From: a virus
Strand: one strand, 5' to 3'
Length of the DNA stretch: 28,232 nt
Virus record (IMG/VR): IMGVR_UViG_3300009593_000092
Location: 1-28,232 of that record
A program made the position numbers and the translations under genes. Below the pieces are notes generated by a model. It saw only the letters and a list, made by a program, of their open reading frames with translations. It did no database searches and was not told the origin of the DNA. Below are positions 7,080 to 14,977 of this stretch, in pieces; the stretch's first letter is position 1; every line of letters begins with the position of its first letter.

Positions 7080-7443
7080 GAGCTTTTTCCTCTTCTACGC
7101 ATATTGGAAGTGTTCCATCAACAATTACTTGAACTTTTGGATTAAGTGGATTGTCTTCGACTACTTCTTCGAAAGTTATGGAATGACGGAGAGCATCTAC
7201 AGTACATCCACAAACGGACCTTATTTGTTCAGGCCAGAGTTGACTGGAAAACATCTGTGATTCTTCTATTTTATCAGAACAACCCTGAATGAAACCATAA
7301 ATCCATGCTGAGTTGTACCAATAGGGTTTTGCTCCGTCAGGATGGGCGTGAAGGCTAGAAGCCGTCAGAATCGCCATCATCGTAAAGACCAGCTTCTTTC
7401 TCTTCTTCAATCTCGTTATTGATTCTCTCAATGTCTGTATCAT
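7051..7443 (-). CDS. Secreted Cys protein with CxCxVD motif
   Basis: The protein has 130 residues. A basic stretch RLKKRKK (11-17), a hydrophobic core and SLHA|HP around 33 form a classical signal peptide, so the mature protein should be periplasmic. The mature part has W47, QGC (C55), C78-G-C80-x-V-D and C115. The same framework (W, QG, CxCxVD, distal Cys) appears in the lipoprotein at 13722. The first 30 or so codons lie inside the 3' end of the portal gene in another frame. ATG 7443 follows TTGAGACAAA; ATG 7380 is possible but would lose the basic n-region. The function is unknown; one disulphide or metal site is plausible. Confidence 0.65.
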   Translation of the reverse strand: MIQTLRESITRLKKRKKLVFTMMAILTASSLHAHPDGAKPYWYNSAWIYGFIQGCSDKIEESQMFSSQLWPEQIRSVCGCTVDALRHSITFEEVVEDNPLNPKVQVIVDGTLPICVEEEKARAENSVLGG

Positions 7444-8875
7444 TTTGTCTCAATATATTATGCCGTATCTCTTGGTCGGAGAAGTACCTACCACGATGGT
7501 CGATGGCTTGTCCAACGAGATTCAGTCGTTGTTCCATAAGTTCAGCATTCTTGAGTTCATCAAAATGAGTATCAGTTTCATAAACAAAGAGAATGTCGTC
7601 CCGAATTTGGTCCCAGTCCTCAGCCGATGCAATACCTTTTAACAGACATTGTTTTTTCATCAAGTCATAGAACAAGCCGTTAAAACGACTTCTGAGTCTA
7701 TCTAGGAATTTTCCAAATTTAATTTCATCCCTTGTTATCTCGGAAGCTCTACCAAAGAAACCAGATGACTGTTCATCTGACATTCTAGAGAGTGGGACAT
7801 TCAAGGCTTTGTAAAGTTTTTTCTGAAAGAAAAGAATATCTTCGATGTCGGCTAAGTTTTGACCGCCTGGCAAAGTAGTTATTTCTGTTCCTCTACCACC
7901 TTCTCTTCGTGGGAGCCAGAAGTCTTCAAGAATACTTGCAAACTTTCTGTCATCCTTTACTTCTCCAGTATTAGCGTCGTATACAATTTTGTTCTTGTAT
8001 CTCTGCATAATATCCCGCATATATTGTTCCGCCTTTATCTTTGGCAGGTTACCAACATCTACGTAGAATATTCTTCGTTCTGGAGCACGAGAGACACGAT
8101 AGATGATTTGGGCATCTTCTACCATTCTCAGGTTGTTTAGAGGTTTGATAGCTTTGTGTAGGTAACCAAGAACCATCTTGCGTCCAGCGTCCATGAGACC
8201 TGAACCAGAATACGCTATCGAATCCTTGGATATTTTGATTTGAGATTTACTCCCTGAGTCTTTCGTGAAGAAACCTGCAGGAGCGTAAATGTAATATTCA
8301 TCAAACTCAGGTATTATCGGTACATTCATTGAGTTCTGTAACTGTTCGGGAGAAGGGCGTCTTTCTTCCCTTACCTTTTTCAGTTTCAGCCCATCGATGA
8401 TACGGAGTTCTGTGAGACCTTCCTCTGGTTGCTTTGGGTCAATGATACAATGATAGTAGACTCTACCATCAATATACCAACGCTTGAATACATCGTAACC
8501 AAGATTGCGGAAGTCTAGAAGGCGTAGGATAGTCTTAAACTCACGATGGAGTTCTTTCTTGACTTTATCGCCTACGTTGAGGTTTGAAAGGTTGAGGGTG
8601 ACAAGATCGGTTTTCCCTGTGTCTACAATAATCTCATTAACGATATCATCGATTGCCGTCTCACACTCAGGTTGTAACGCCATACCACGATATCGGGCGA
8701 TTAAGTCAAACTCATTTTTGACTGTACCCTCAAGATCAAGGAACTGACCAAACGCCCCAGCACCAGAAGCAATGGAGGCTACCCCATCTTCTGGTTCTGG
8801 AACTGTAAAATGCTGAGAGGTCAGCTTGTCACTGTCGTCCTTCCCGATTGTAAAACCGAAAAGTTTGATTGCCAT
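7355..8875 (-). CDS. 20: Portal vertex protein gp20
   Basis: The protein has 506 residues (T4 gp20 has 524). Portal-family segments are clear: EFDLIARYRGMALQPECETA followed by IDDIVNEIIV near the start, the FRNLGYDVFKRWYIDGRVYY region, RRIFYVDVGNLPKIKAEQYM in the centre, and RMSDEQSSGFFGRASEITRD near 370. It would form the dodecameric ring at one capsid vertex that anchors the terminase and then the neck. It is the last structural gene of the minus-strand run; the prohead protease, scaffold and capsid genes that follow in T4 are not in this window. The acidic C-terminus overlaps the signal peptide of the next gene. Confidence 0.95.
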   Translation of the reverse strand: MAIKLFGFTIGKDDSDKLTSQHFTVPEPEDGVASIASGAGAFGQFLDLEGTVKNEFDLIARYRGMALQPECETAIDDIVNEIIVDTGKTDLVTLNLSNLNVGDKVKKELHREFKTILRLLDFRNLGYDVFKRWYIDGRVYYHCIIDPKQPEEGLTELRIIDGLKLKKVREERRPSPEQLQNSMNVPIIPEFDEYYIYAPAGFFTKDSGSKSQIKISKDSIAYSGSGLMDAGRKMVLGYLHKAIKPLNNLRMVEDAQIIYRVSRAPERRIFYVDVGNLPKIKAEQYMRDIMQRYKNKIVYDANTGEVKDDRKFASILEDFWLPRREGGRGTEITTLPGGQNLADIEDILFFQKKLYKALNVPLSRMSDEQSSGFFGRASEITRDEIKFGKFLDRLRSRFNGLFYDLMKKQCLLKGIASAEDWDQIRDDILFVYETDTHFDELKNAELMEQRLNLVGQAIDHRGRYFSDQEIRHNILRQNDTDIERINNEIEEEKEAGLYDDGDSDGF

Positions 8876-8894
8876 AATATTTTCTCTGTACTAA

Positions 8895-9473
8895 TTAGTC
8901 TTTAAGTTCACGAGTTGCGGACTTTTCAATCTCATAGTATTGATAAGCCATCTCAACTGTGAAAGATTCTATCGTATCGGTATCCCCATAACTTAAAGCG
9001 ATATCTCCAACGTTAACTGGGAACGCGGTATTGAACTTATATCTGCGAAGTTCGTTACCCTTCTTTCCAAGTTGTGTTACATATATAGTGGAAATTATTT
9101 CGCTATCGGAGTTAATCTCTACCTTGTTTCCAAATACGTTTGCGAAGTTTTGAATGTCGTGAGTCCACTCTTCAAAAGCGACTCTGATACTCATGTCCTC
9201 ATCGTTGTAAAAGGAAAGAGAGAGGTTTCCGTAAGAACGAGTTCCAGGCAGTTTCACCTGTCTTCCCATAAAACTAACAGGAATAGAACTGAGTTCTGTT
9301 GCAGGTAAACTCGCTGTCTGACACAATAAGAAGTGTTCAGGAGCGAATGTTGGTACGTTCTGAAAATACTGTTGCCCTTTTCCTTCAATACTTACAGCAA
9401 ATAAGTTAGGACGAGCACCAGCTTTTGGAAAACTCTTGATAAAATCATTTATCGAATATGCTACATCAGCCAT
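8895..9473 (-). CDS. 19: Tail tube protein gp19
   Basis: The protein has 192 residues, close to the T4 tail tube protein. It starts MADVAYSINDFIKSF and contains the beta-rich tube core: PATELSSIPVSFMGRQVKLP, SYGNLSLSFYNDEDMSIRVAFE, and a C-terminal SFTVEMAYQYYEIE. Hexameric rings of it stack inside the contractile sheath. ATG 9473 has a near-perfect AAGGAGATAA ribosome site, as expected for a very abundant virion protein. The gene sits directly behind the sheath gene with only nine bases between. Confidence 0.95.
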   Translation of the reverse strand: MADVAYSINDFIKSFPKAGARPNLFAVSIEGKGQQYFQNVPTFAPEHFLLCQTASLPATELSSIPVSFMGRQVKLPGTRSYGNLSLSFYNDEDMSIRVAFEEWTHDIQNFANVFGNKVEINSDSEIISTIYVTQLGKKGNELRRYKFNTAFPVNVGDIALSYGDTDTIESFTVEMAYQYYEIEKSATRELKD

Positions 9474-9482
9474 TTATCTCCT

Positions 9483-11627
9483 TTATACTGCCCCAACTGC
9501 TTCGCTAAATTCGACCCCAGAACGGACCGCAACGAATGTCAGTTGAATGAAGTTAATAGATTTAGTGGGCTTGATAAAGATATCAGCTGCGAACTTGTTA
9601 GCATCAATTAAGTCAGGAGTATTATTGGTTTCGTCACAAACAACTAAGAAGTCTGTGATACCTTGTCCTGATTTGATACCTTCCAAGAATCCCTCAATAA
9701 GTGAGGAGAAGTTCGACCTTGTGAACGCAGTATTGAACTGGAACAACTGGTCTCTCGCCGCTTGACCGATAACTTTTTCGCAGTAAATGAAAAGTCTACG
9801 GACGTTGATTCTGTCAAACGCACTTGGTTTTGGAGAAAGAGTTTTGTCACCAAAAAGAACTGTACCTTGGCCTGGGAAACTTACTACTGGGTTGTACCCA
9901 ATTCTGTAGAGTTCGTCCCTTTCTTCCTGTGTTGGATTGTAAGCCAAACGAATAGCACTGTTAATAGTACCTCGTTGGAATCCAGCAGGGGAAAACCATG
10001 TATCAGCGTCAGCGTCAGTCCTTGCAAGGATACCCGCAATGTCTCCGTTCAACGGAATCCAGCGATAGGTGTCATTGTATTTATCGTACTGATATCCCCA
10101 TCCAGTATCTAGGATAGAGTATGTTGACGATGTCAAGGATGTTCTGAAGTTTTTCAAATTTGAAAGTTCTTGATTTGGTTTGTTAACTACGTCTGAGAAC
10201 TCAGGAGAGATACAAACTACACAGTCCTTTCTCTTCCCTGCGATACCTGTGATGTAGTTAGCAAGTGTTGCCCCATCCCCTTCGGGTGGTGCACCCATCA
10301 TTATGATGGATATTTCAATAACGTTAGGGTCGTTGAACTTGTCCCATCCCAGTTGCATGTCGCCAACTGTGATAGCAGCTCCGTCACTTCCGCCAGTCAT
10401 TTCAAAGTAATAGTTTTGTTTGACTGTCGTAAAACGAGCGTTCTTTGTGTATCCTCCCCAGTCTCCAGTCGCCGCGGCCATCGCTTCGTTTGGATGGTTC
10501 AACCAAGCTACGTACTGTGAAGTGTTATTGATTCTCTGTTTGTAATAGATGCTCGCACCTTCAGGTGACTTTGCATCTCGACCTACAGACAAGTTAGACC
10601 ATGACTCAATGACATCGTCTTCTACTTCTGTCCAATCAGCGGCGTAGTCGTAGATAACACAATGTATTTCGTCATTTGTAGCGTTCGCTGTTTCAGCGTG
10701 ACTACTTGTGCCTGGAGCTGAGTCAAAGTTCAATGCGAACTTCCATCTCTTATCGTAACTCGTTCCACCTGCAATAGCGGTAGTCGAGATAGTATGTTTC
10801 AATGTCATTGAAGTCGCTGACTCAATGGAAACAATCTCTGATGTGTTAGCTCCGACAACAATAGAGTCTCCTACAATGAAGTCTGTATTGAAAGCTGTTC
10901 CAGTTCCAACAACTGTTAAACTGTTGGCTGTCAAGGATACTGTTCCAATCATATTGAAATCTTCAAAGTTGGAATGTATCATCCTTGTTGCGGTTGAACT
11001 CGCAGCTTGGTCGGCCAATGGATATGTGAAATCGCATTGGGTATTTGATGTTACTGAAGCAACGTGAAAAACGTTGCCGTTGATGGAGACTTTTGCTCCA
11101 ACAAATAATTCTTCGTCAAAAAGCGTACCTGTTCCTGTGCAGACTCCAGATACAACCTCACAAGTCCCAGACATTTCAATAGCTGGAGTGTCGGCTGGAC
11201 ACATAGCTATACCAAGGGAATTCCCCAAGGTGCCTGGAAATTTTGCTGCCCAGAACCTATTTGGAGTGGAATCTAAGTTTCCACCTTGGTCTGGGTCTAG
11301 TCCGATATAGGCGTCGGCGTTTTTAATCAAACGGCCTCCCCCATCAGTCGTAGCGTTCATTGCGTCATCAGCTACGACTCTGACTAATCTTAGGTTGTTA
11401 CTGTAGCTCAGGAAGTTTGCCGCAGCATAATAATGAACGTAGGTGTCTTCGTTAGGTGCTCCAAACCTCGCACGGAGGTTAGGTTCTGATGTCACCAATG
11501 TGATGTCATCAACTGGACCCCATACAAACTGTCCCACTCCAGCAGCGATAGAAGTCGCTACTGCAGGAGTTCCAGTAGTAAGGTCAATCTCCCTAATCGA
11601 GACGCCTGGACTTATTGGAAATGCCAT
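9483..11627 (-). CDS. 18: Contractile tail sheath protein gp18
   Basis: The protein has 714 residues (T4: 659). The N-terminus FPISPGVSIREIDLTTGTPA and the C-terminal half (IYCEKVIGQAARDQLFQFNT and the preceding strands) are characteristic of Myoviridae sheath proteins. The sheath surrounds the tube and contracts on infection. Residues 153-294 contain an insertion of two tandem beta-repeats (annotated separately), which accounts for the extra length. The ribosome site AAGGAGTTAT before ATG 11627 is strong, and a late-type CTAAATAC motif lies 47-54 bases upstream, in the 66-base gap after the terminase gene. Confidence 0.95.
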   Translation of the reverse strand: MAFPISPGVSIREIDLTTGTPAVATSIAAGVGQFVWGPVDDITLVTSEPNLRARFGAPNEDTYVHYYAAANFLSYSNNLRLVRVVADDAMNATTDGGGRLIKNADAYIGLDPDQGGNLDSTPNRFWAAKFPGTLGNSLGIAMCPADTPAIEMSGTCEVVSGVCTGTGTLFDEELFVGAKVSINGNVFHVASVTSNTQCDFTYPLADQAASSTATRMIHSNFEDFNMIGTVSLTANSLTVVGTGTAFNTDFIVGDSIVVGANTSEIVSIESATSMTLKHTISTTAIAGGTSYDKRWKFALNFDSAPGTSSHAETANATNDEIHCVIYDYAADWTEVEDDVIESWSNLSVGRDAKSPEGASIYYKQRINNTSQYVAWLNHPNEAMAAATGDWGGYTKNARFTTVKQNYYFEMTGGSDGAAITVGDMQLGWDKFNDPNVIEISIIMMGAPPEGDGATLANYITGIAGKRKDCVVCISPEFSDVVNKPNQELSNLKNFRTSLTSSTYSILDTGWGYQYDKYNDTYRWIPLNGDIAGILARTDADADTWFSPAGFQRGTINSAIRLAYNPTQEERDELYRIGYNPVVSFPGQGTVLFGDKTLSPKPSAFDRINVRRLFIYCEKVIGQAARDQLFQFNTAFTRSNFSSLIEGFLEGIKSGQGITDFLVVCDETNNTPDLIDANKFAADIFIKPTKSINFIQLTFVAVRSGVEFSEAVGAV
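10746..11171 (-). repeat. Two tandem beta-repeat modules inserted in the tail sheath
   Basis: Sheath residues about 153-217 and 228-294 align with each other: VxGTGTxF, then F-x-VG-x-x-(V/I)-x-(I/V), a Val-Ser-rich strand, then a Thr-Leu or Phe-Thr strand and a terminal Arg. The first copy has three Cys (156, 163, 198), the second none. Such 60-70 residue modules recur in marine phage tail proteins and are probably surface-exposed decorations. Confidence 0.6.
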
Positions 11628-11673
11628 ATAACTCCTTTTAGTTACAAATCGTCAGCAGTTGCGTATTACTAGA

Positions 11674-11681
11674 GTATTTAG
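11674..11681 (-). promoter_or_regulatory. Candidate late promoter of gp18
   Basis: CTAAATAC on the minus strand shares TAAATA with the T4 late consensus TATAAATA. It is placed so that transcription would start about 40 bases before gp18, between the terminase stop and the sheath gene. It is identical to the copy at 6203 and one base different from those at 18620 and 18644. Confidence 0.5.
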
Positions 11682-11693
11682 TAAAATCGAGTA

Positions 11694-13319
11694 TTACGAC
11701 AACCACGAATCGTCTCCATCTTTCACCACCATTGTGGGTGGTTCCTTATAGTCGTATTCTGTTATTCCGTCATCATAAAATCCAAACGGAGTTATATCAT
11801 CCCAAGTGTCTTGGTCGACATCTTGAAGGAATTCACTTCGTAGGGAAACCTCAATGAGGTCTTCAAAGTATTGTTGTGCAGAAAGCCAACCAAATAAGAG
11901 ACAACACATAACTAAATCATCCGTATTGCCTGGCTGGGCTTCCCAACTCTTCCCCTTCTGACAGAAGGCGTAAAGTTCTTGTATGAGGTCAACATCCTTG
12001 ATAATGACTTTATCACCTTCAACCATATTCTTGAACATATTTGCACCAATGTTCTTGGTTATCATAGTTTGTCTCAGTCCCATAGACGCGGACCTAGAGA
12101 AACCAGCAGAGATTACAATACCTTCTCTACCATTGTGTCTTGTCATTATCATATTCTCGTAACCTATGTCGGTTCGGAGGATATGACCTACTTGAGCCCC
12201 GACATCATTGGTTTCTACCAATACGTGGGCTTCATTATATTGTTTTGCTATCTGATGGATGAAGTTCGGGAATACCAGAGGAGTTACAGTATTATCTCTG
12301 TATTTCGCGACCATCATCGCAGGATATTGTGATACATTCCAAACTGTTATCGCTGAGTAGTCTTTTCCCTTTCCGTGGGCTACATCAGCCGTCAAAGCGT
12401 ATTGTTGGCCGTATCTGGGTTCTTCGTAGATATCCAGACCATTTCTGGAAAATACTGGTTCTTCCCATCTCAATAGCGTCAGTTTATCAGCGGAGATGAG
12501 TGTATCGGCTGAACCAATAAACTCTGTCTCAAATTCCTGTCTGAACTGTTCAACTGAAGTATTTCTTACCTGTTTCTTCTTCCACTTCTCATCTCGGCCA
12601 GGGACCTCAGACCAATGAACCTCTATCGGTTCAAAATCAGACTTTCCATCTGCCGCATCTGTCCACATCTTGTAGTAGTGGTTCATTCCTTTTGGAGTTG
12701 AGACAATTATCATTTTTGTCTCGTGACCAGAAGTAATAGTAGGATATACGGAACGAAAGAAGTCTTCGGCTATATGGGATTCAACAAAAGCAAACTCATC
12801 AAGAAAAACGAGATTAAAAGAACTACCGCGTATCGCTGACGAGGAAGTAGAGGAACTGATGATAGAACTTCCATTTTCCAGTTCAAAACTACCTTTATTC
12901 CAGACTCCAACCCCTTGTTGTATCCATGTAGGAAGGTGTTCGTATGCCAGTTGCATGCGTTGGAGTAGTTCTCTAGAAGTCGCCGCTTTATTAGCAAGTA
13001 ATGCAACCTTCTTACTCTCATTGAATAGAAGATACCAAAGTATGAACGAAATAACTGTGACACTTTTACCCGATTGTCTCCCAACTTTACAGATTGTGAA
13101 CCTATTCTGAGTAAAAGCGTTGACCATCCTGTGCTGAAACTTGTACATTTTGAATGGTACGAGTCCAACATCGAGTGATACGATTTTGATATATTTTTCA
13201 ATGAAATAGTTTGGGTCTTCAGCACACTTAATGTATTCTTTAATTTGTTTAGCGGAGAACTCTTGTTCCTGAAATTTAGCCTTTATCAGTGGATTCGATA
13301 TGTACGCTCTTTGGCTCAT
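11694..13319 (-). CDS. 17: Large terminase gp17 (packaging ATPase and nuclease)
   Basis: The protein has 541 residues. In the ATPase domain Walker A is KVGRQSGKS (78-86), Walker B LVFLDE (170-175), and the coupling motif is VSTPKG (207-211). In the C-terminal RNase-H-like nuclease domain the likely metal ligands are D312 (TADVAHG), E369 or D372 (VETNDVG) and D467/D468 (NTDDLV). It cuts concatemeric DNA and pumps it through the portal. ATG 13319 lies inside the end of gp16, with GGAG about nine bases upstream; the overlap is 44 bases and agrees with coupled translation of the two terminase subunits. Confidence 0.97.
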   Translation of the reverse strand: MSQRAYISNPLIKAKFQEQEFSAKQIKEYIKCAEDPNYFIEKYIKIVSLDVGLVPFKMYKFQHRMVNAFTQNRFTICKVGRQSGKSVTVISFILWYLLFNESKKVALLANKAATSRELLQRMQLAYEHLPTWIQQGVGVWNKGSFELENGSSIISSSTSSSAIRGSSFNLVFLDEFAFVESHIAEDFFRSVYPTITSGHETKMIIVSTPKGMNHYYKMWTDAADGKSDFEPIEVHWSEVPGRDEKWKKKQVRNTSVEQFRQEFETEFIGSADTLISADKLTLLRWEEPVFSRNGLDIYEEPRYGQQYALTADVAHGKGKDYSAITVWNVSQYPAMMVAKYRDNTVTPLVFPNFIHQIAKQYNEAHVLVETNDVGAQVGHILRTDIGYENMIMTRHNGREGIVISAGFSRSASMGLRQTMITKNIGANMFKNMVEGDKVIIKDVDLIQELYAFCQKGKSWEAQPGNTDDLVMCCLLFGWLSAQQYFEDLIEVSLRSEFLQDVDQDTWDDITPFGFYDDGITEYDYKEPPTMVVKDGDDSWLS

Positions 13320-13725
13320 CTTCGTATGCTCCTGATTTTATCGCTTTGAGTAAGTCCGCAGTTGAACCTACCATCACATTATTTTGAATATTAGTTTGTT
13401 TGTGGATGTCAGTCCCTTTTATCTTGTTCACTTTTCCGTGAAGGTCGACCAAGTCAGACTGAGCTTCCGTGTAAGCTTTGAATAGTTGTCCAAATACCTC
13501 AAATGCTCTTGGGTGTCCAGACGCTTTCGCGAGTTCAAGGGCCTCCTGCATAGCCTCAGCTTGCATTTCGACCCCTTGGTAAATATTTTCCCTCGCGTAT
13601 TCAAAGTCAGTATCTAGGGAAGCAGTATTGGATGGTGTCATGGTGGGCGTGGTGTCATCATGTTCCACCATGTCGGTAGTTGTCTCCTCTAAACCGAATT
13701 CTGAACGAAGCTCGAGGTCGTTCAT
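13276..13725 (-). CDS. 16: Small terminase subunit gp16
   Basis: The protein has 149 residues from ATG 13725. The helical core resembles T4 gp16: FEYARENIYQGVEMQAEAMQ, then HPRAFEVFGQLFKAYTEAQS and DLHGKVNKIKG. It would recognise viral DNA and stimulate gp17. I prefer ATG 13725 because it overlaps the TGA of the lipoprotein gene (ATGA) with AAGGCGCG upstream, and starts MNDLE as in related phages. The in-frame ATG at 13785 would add 20 residues antiparallel to no known domain and overlap the lipoprotein by 64 bases. The N-terminal 40 residues are Thr/Asp/Glu-rich and likely disordered. Confidence 0.9.
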   Translation of the reverse strand: MNDLELRSEFGLEETTTDMVEHDDTTPTMTPSNTASLDTDFEYARENIYQGVEMQAEAMQEALELAKASGHPRAFEVFGQLFKAYTEAQSDLVDLHGKVNKIKGTDIHKQTNIQNNVMVGSTADLLKAIKSGAYEDEPKSVHIESTDKG

Positions 13726-14138
13726 AGCATCGCGCCTTGTTGCTTGGGAGTATGCTGTAGTGTATTTTGAATCTTCTGTGTGCATTGTATATTTACTTTC
13801 GCCCAGTAGTCCTGTCTTCTCTTACTTATTGCAAGGTCAGTTTTGGTATCGCCTTGTCTTCTGGCTTTAAACTGGTTCTGTTGTTCATTATGTAAAAACT
13901 CGTAGGTAAAATCACCTCTGGTAATATCTACCAAACAGTCACAAATCGTCACTGCTGGAGCTGGGGGAACTCTTGACATTTGCTGTCCCTGAAAACAGCT
14001 CGTCCACATATTCCTTATCTCTAATGTGGGATAATCCCCTTGAAATTTGCTCTTCTTCGCTATCTTCTCTACCTCTATCGTTTTGGTACAACCACCGAGC
14101 AGCACCAACCCTATAAAGATAGTTAATATCTTCTTCAT
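13722..14138 (-). CDS. Lipoprotein with CxCxVD motif
   Basis: The protein has 138 residues. MKKILTIFIGLVLLGGC is a bacterial lipoprotein signal with lipobox LLGGC (C17), so the product should be lipid-anchored in a host membrane. The mature part has W45, C48, QG at 50-51, C66-D-C68-x-V-D, and C119, the same order as the secreted protein at 7051. ATG 14138 follows TAAGGAAAAAG. It lies between gp15 and gp16 and overlaps gp16 by 4 bases, so it is expressed with late genes. Possible roles are superinfection exclusion or a lysis function, both inferred. Confidence 0.75.
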   Translation of the reverse strand: MKKILTIFIGLVLLGGCTKTIEVEKIAKKSKFQGDYPTLEIRNMWTSCFQGQQMSRVPPAPAVTICDCLVDITRGDFTYEFLHNEQQNQFKARRQGDTKTDLAISKRRQDYWAKVNIQCTQKIQNTLQHTPKQQGAML

Positions 14139-14146
14139 CTTTTTCC

Positions 14147-14977
14147 TTAGGCGGTGTCAGACTCATCAGTCCAGTATGGAGAGAACGCTACTTCGGGACT
14201 ATATCTAGTAATATTGGTGTCAATCGTATATGAGTCAAACTCCGTAGCTGATGCAGGACTAGGAGAGATAACTATCTCAGAGTGCATGCCTGGGTCTTGG
14301 TCTTGTAAATCACCGAAAGTTCTTACTGTTACTTCTCTTATTGAGCCACCCTTACTTGAAATATCTTTAGTTCCAGCGAAGAAGTAAGCCCTCATCGTGA
14401 AACCCATTGTCCAGACCATAACTCTCGTTCCGTCTGCAGTCTGTTCGTAAGCATCATCCCATTGAACCGAATCTAGGATAAGCGGAATGTCGAGAGACAG
14501 TCCTTCCAAGGCTGGGTCACTAGATTTGAGTAATCTCAAGGATGCGGTGAAGTCAGGATGAAAGTTCGGTATTATCTGCTCGACTATTTGAGCCCCATCC
14601 TCTGTCGTTTTAGACCAGATGTGGAGTTCAAAGTTGATGTCGTAAGGAATGTGCATTGGAGTCTTAACTATTGCTCCTGCATTATTCCTACCTCTAAAAC
14701 TATTCAGAGGATTTAATTTTCTTGACAGGTCGTATTGAAAACCAGACACGAGAAACCCCATTCGTGGTAGAACCACGTTTGGTTTCCTGTTAAGAGTTGG
14801 GTCGCCAAGTATTCTCTGGCGATAATAGTCCCTACTAGCATAAGTTAGTGGGACACGAAAACGATTGACAACATTCTTGTCTTTGTCAAATCGTCTACAT
14901 TCGATATTGTTGAACAGAGTCCCAAAATATGCGACATATGTTCGTATGAACCTGTGATAAAAGTATCTTCCAAACAT
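14147..14977 (-). CDS. 15: Tail terminator / proximal sheath stabiliser gp15
   Basis: The protein has 276 residues (T4 gp15: 272). The start FGRYFYHRFIRTYVAYFGTL with FNNIECRR, the VPLTYASRDYYRQRI segment and PMHIPYDINFELHIWSKT followed by QIVEQIIPNFHP match gp15. It caps the tail tube and joins it to the neck. Its ATG overlaps the TAA of gp14 by one base, with GGAAA upstream. The last 50 or so residues are polar and variable. Confidence 0.9.
   Translation of the reverse strand: MFGRYFYHRFIRTYVAYFGTLFNNIECRRFDKDKNVVNRFRVPLTYASRDYYRQRILGDPTLNRKPNVVLPRMGFLVSGFQYDLSRKLNPLNSFRGRNNAGAIVKTPMHIPYDINFELHIWSKTTEDGAQIVEQIIPNFHPDFTASLRLLKSSDPALEGLSLDIPLILDSVQWDDAYEQTADGTRVMVWTMGFTMRAYFFAGTKDISSKGGSIREVTVRTFGDLQDQDPGMHSEIVISPSPASATEFDSYTIDTNITRYSPEVAFSPYWTDESDTA

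Noticed and set aside
9762-10112. 116-codon plus-strand ORF and similar plus-strand frames across 9500-11600
   Set aside because: Antisense to the tail sheath gene; no promoter or ribosome site was seen.
12770-13225. 151-codon minus-strand ORF
   Set aside because: It lies in a different frame inside gp17, whose ATPase motifs are intact; composition is Leu/Ser-rich shadow type.
13726-13785. Longer gp16 start
   Set aside because: ATG 13725 gives the ATGA overlap with the lipoprotein gene and a ribosome site; the extension is just the lipoprotein C-terminus in another frame.
13939-14166. 75-codon minus-strand ORF starting within gp15
   Set aside because: It is entirely shadowed by the lipoprotein frame, which has the ribosome site and a clear lipobox; this ORF has no ribosome site and a low-complexity Ser tail.
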